Source of the DNA: Cellulophaga baltica
GTDB lineage: Bacteria; Bacteroidota; Bacteroidia; Flavobacteriales; Flavobacteriaceae
DNA: 64,000 nucleotides
Assembly (NCBI RefSeq): GCF_900102165.1
Contig: NZ_FNBD01000002.1
Coordinates: forward strand, 1 to 64,000
Direction: 5' to 3'
In this document: in pieces, positions 62,401 through 64,000 of the stretch
How the letters are laid out: the number at the start of each line of letters is the position of its first letter
How positions within the stretch are numbered: position 1 is the stretch's first letter
Notes under the pieces: generated by a model
Seen by the model: only the letters and a program-made list of their open reading frames with translations
The model's database searches: none
What the model was told of the DNA's origin: nothing
Program-made: the position numbers and the translations under genes

Positions 62401-63438
62401 GTCATATTTATCTAGGCCGTCTTCTGTTCCTATCCATAAAACTCCGGAGGCATCAAAGTACAAAGCAGAAACTAAATTATCTACTAAAGAATTATCATCT
62501 GGCAAGACGGAATAATACCATTTGAAATCCCCTTTGCTAATATCTTCTAATTGATTGCAAACAATTACACCACCTAAGGTTCCTAACCAATACTTACCAT
62601 CTGGCGCTTGTATTACCGATAAAAAATAAGGCCCCAAACTGTCTCTAATCTCTAGGTCATCAATCTCAAGATTTACGAACTCATTAGCCGCACTGTTTAA
62701 TTTATAAAGTCCCTCTCGTGTTCCTATAAAAATATCAGATTTAGCATCCTCATAAATAAAATTTAAGTACGGGTTTTTTTCAATAGAATTGGGAATAGCA
62801 AGGGTATAGGTTACGGTTTGGTAAATTTCTCCCTGTGCGTTTAATGTAATCTTTGCAACGCCACCCGTATCATAACTCCCTATCCAGATATAGCCCTTTT
62901 TGTCTTCGAAAATTTCTTTTACATAATTGAAATTAGCAATTTCAATTTTCTTAAAACTACCGTCATTAACATTAAAAATATATAAGCCTTTGGTTTTTGT
63001 TCCAACCCAAACCCGCTTGAACTTATCTACGTATACAGATCTTATTTCTGCATCTGGTAAGCTATTCGGATCATTCTTATCAGGGAGGTATGTTGTAAAG
63101 GCCTGGGTATCGGTTTTAAATAATGTTAATCCGTTTCTAGTCCCAATCCATAAATTATGGGCGTCTTCATCTAGAACTAATGCCGTTATATCATCATTGT
63201 ATATCTTATTGTTTCCTGTAGAGGTACTCAAGTAAGATTTAAACTCGTAGCCATCAAATCTATTAAGGCCAGAGAAGGTTCCTAGCCAAAGAAAACCATA
63301 TTTATCTTGGACAATATGGCGTACGGAGTTATGCGATAATCCGCTGTCATCGTTATAATGTTCAAATTTTATATTCTGCGCTGTACTGCACAAAACCGAA
63401 AATAGTGCAAAGAATGTTATCGCAACAATGTTTCGCAT
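59404..63438 (-). CDS. Hybrid two-component system regulator (HTCS)
   Basis: A 1344-residue one-protein signalling system. It has a signal peptide (ending STAQ), then about 14 beta-propeller blades of the reg_prop type (e.g. DKYGFLWLGTFSGLNRFDG), a Y_Y_Y domain (FEYMLEGFDENW) and a membrane segment at about 785-805. Next come HisKA with ISHELRTPLTLILGPAK (His about 843), HATPase with NLLSNAIKFT and DDGIGIP, a receiver with VADVMMPIMGG (Asp about 1147) and an AraC-type output domain (about 1240-1344) ending RCFKKQFGFPPSKLLK. It senses a sugar in the periplasm and activates transcription. It faces MIOX, SSS and MFS genes on the same strand, which it probably controls. Ligand unknown; inositol is a candidate. 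Confidence 0.93.
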   Translation of the reverse strand: MRNIVAITFFALFSVLCSTAQNIKFEHYNDDSGLSHNSVRHIVQDKYGFLWLGTFSGLNRFDGYEFKSYLSTSTGNNKIYNDDITALVLDEDAHNLWIGTRNGLTLFKTDTQAFTTYLPDKNDPNSLPDAEIRSVYVDKFKRVWVGTKTKGLYIFNVNDGSFKKIEIANFNYVKEIFEDKKGYIWIGSYDTGGVAKITLNAQGEIYQTVTYTLAIPNSIEKNPYLNFIYEDAKSDIFIGTREGLYKLNSAANEFVNLEIDDLEIRDSLGPYFLSVIQAPDGKYWLGTLGGVIVCNQLEDISKGDFKWYYSVLPDDNSLVDNLVSALYFDASGVLWIGTEDGLDKYDPYENQFNINKDISLHINNQVPRIRGFNKTYDAKVIVATRHNGLFISEEDSFIPLYNNQKDIASIYSLDGEVFYCGLWNGKLLVYDYKKNTSTVVNVGFEQSPIFAFENLGDNQLLVGSFGEGAVVFNTKTLEKQAGTNVLLKGYQINEIVKQADEYIWFATETGVVKYNRNLNSFTYYKTSPTDEESLPHDNVSDIMFDKEGRLWAATRQGISWYQPKTDNFKALRSPKELEGRWITDMLTDANGDLWLNMNNNSVARLKSDLKNYNIYNVNSGNRLDVFSSSGFYNFGNSNIYLGGKNGIIYFSPYTIRENQIAPEPVITEFKIQNEVVYPGTEINDQTPLEKDINDSKNITLNYKNRNFSLQFSAPSYANEKLNKFEYMLEGFDENWIATTSNSRTVQYTNLFPGDYVFKIKSSNSDGFWSDEVSYLIKIEPPFWLTYQALLLVFVLLISIGYLIRRDMKNRLRLKQELVTEKVNRERDVKLNNEKLRFFTNISHELRTPLTLILGPAKQLLEEANENSSDYQKSRFNLIHQNASRLLNLVNQVLDFRKAQTGELKLKVSKTDILLYTKNTFDSFKEFAYNKNIELNFNSEHETLFGWIDRDKYDKILYNLLSNAIKFTNKYGHVDVFIRLKGEASEVLVIEVSDDGIGIPLKSQEKIFTRFYQATNSKENNTGSGIGLSLVKSLVELHKGTIGVSSESNQGSIFTFEIPVGRKSYSKKEVFEFVSNIAEEEAMPFVPQKKITTNTEIKEKILVIEDNTELRKYLIDYLSDYYKVYEAENGEEGLKICRKIKPMLCVADVMMPIMGGLEFCNELKNDEFISHIPVVLLTALSENEDKVKGYDVGADAYLVKPFDPSLLKSVIVNIIKTRLELKSKFSDEVESEVGLLTHSPIDKALMEQITTLIEENLDKADLTTTYLCQELGMSSSKLYRKIKELTDLAPNEFIRTIRLKKSAQLLKTKKYNVSEVTDLIGFNDPLYFSRCFKKQFGFPPSKLLK

Positions 63439-63505
63439 AGATTGATTTTAATACTTGAGTTGAGTGATGTCTAAATTTACAAAAGCTTAATGAAACAAGC
63501 CTTTA

Positions 63506-64000
63506 CTATTTAGGTACTATTCTGGTAATTTTGTTAGACTTTAGATCTATAGTAAAATGATTTGAAGGTTCTCCTTTCCTCGTTTTTTCAAAAATTTGAG
63601 CCCAAAGTTGGTATGCTGTGCTTTTAGATTTTTTAAATTCCTGACAGACAATCGCATACTGTTTTAAACGATCAGGACGAATATCCCCTAAGGCTAGCTC
63701 ATCTGCGCTCCTTAATTTATAAAAATCGTAAATCATATCACATCCTGACCAAGAGTTAAATTCTTCAAGGCGTATGTTTTGCGCTTCTAATTGCAACTTG
63801 ATACGTGCAAGATCATTAGAATTCTCTACTAACAGTTCTTTTCCTGACTTATTCAGCATGGCTTCTGAAAATTCAACAGGCCAATCGTCTGGTAAAAATC
63901 GTAATCGTACTAATTCTTTCAAATGCCACTTTGTAAAATCCCTATAATTTTTAATCGTCAATATATCTTTATCCCAAACCCCTGATGCTCCTGATTCTTT
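63506..64000 (-). CDS. C-terminal part of an unknown protein, start off-window
   Basis: The minus-strand frame is open from base 64000 to the stop at 63506. The first codon taken as start (TTG at 63961) is not needed: the codons before it read KESGASGVWDKDI. At least 164 residues are seen, soluble and rich in charged and aromatic residues, with a tail FTIDLKSNKITRIVPK. No membrane segment or motif is recognised. It lies 68 bp upstream of the hybrid regulator on the same strand. Confidence 0.6.
   Translation of the reverse strand, partial: KESGASGVWDKDILTIKNYRDFTKWHLKELVRLRFLPDDWPVEFSEAMLNKSGKELLVENSNDLARIKLQLEAQNIRLEEFNSWSGCDMIYDFYKLRSADELALGDIRPDRLKQYAIVCQEFKKSKSTAYQLWAQIFEKTRKGEPSNHFTIDLKSNKITRIVPK

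Overview
The window is AT-rich and codes like a marine Flavobacteriia (Bacteroidota) chromosome. Signs of this are a SusC/SusD pair, a hybrid two-component regulator, sulfatases with lipoprotein signals, a BfmA/BtgA-type mobilisation gene and weak ribosome binding sites. Gene content and order recall the carrageenan regulon described in Zobellia galactanivorans. This comparison is from memory; no search was run, and the species is not identified.

Layout. (1) 1-3350: remnant of a mobilisable or integrative element, with an IS3 transposase end cutting a relaxase gene, a BfmA/BtgA protein, a DUF6876 protein, SSB, a small basic ORF, and a tRNA-3'-end-like sequence at the chromosome junction. (2) 3.5-11.4 kb: housekeeping and accessory genes (SulP transporter, universal stress protein, membrane sensor-like protein, a 48-aa ORF, a calcium-binding-repeat secreted protein, a family 2 glycosyltransferase). 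(3) 11.9-42.4 kb: a carrageenan-type polysaccharide utilisation locus. It has an AraC regulator, GntP and RhaT transporters, a four-enzyme route for 3,6-anhydrogalactose (cycloisomerase, dehydrogenase, KDGal kinase, KDPGal aldolase), a small VOC protein, three sulfatases, two GH127-like glycosidases, a sugar MFS transporter, a GH16 endohydrolase, a molybdenum hydroxylase pair, an FG-GAP/ASPIC protein and SusC/SusD. (4) 42.6-47.8 kb: a CHAT-like protein, then an alginate PL17/PL6 pair. (5) 48.2-55.2 kb: stress and housekeeping genes (DUF892, AraC, receiver protein, topoisomerase IB, ribosome hibernation factor, VOC, SYLF, outer-membrane barrel, CsbD). (6) 55.4-63.4 kb: a minus-strand block with a hybrid two-component regulator, myo-inositol oxygenase, a sodium:solute symporter and a FucP-like MFS transporter. 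A truncated ORF lies at the right edge.

How the genes fit together (inference). In the large locus the GH16 enzyme would cut sulfated galactan outside the cell and SusC/D would import oligosaccharides. Sulfatases would remove sulfate, GH127 enzymes would release 3,6-anhydrogalactose, and the dau/dgo enzymes would turn it into pyruvate and glyceraldehyde 3-phosphate. A direct-repeat motif (GGTTAAAATA-like halves, 21 bp apart) precedes gntP, rhaT, the first sulfatase operon, iorAB, the second sulfatase operon and susC. It probably marks the regulon of the local AraC protein. The GH16 and iduronate-sulfatase-like genes each carry an apparent one-base deletion, so the locus is either decaying or contains sequencing errors.
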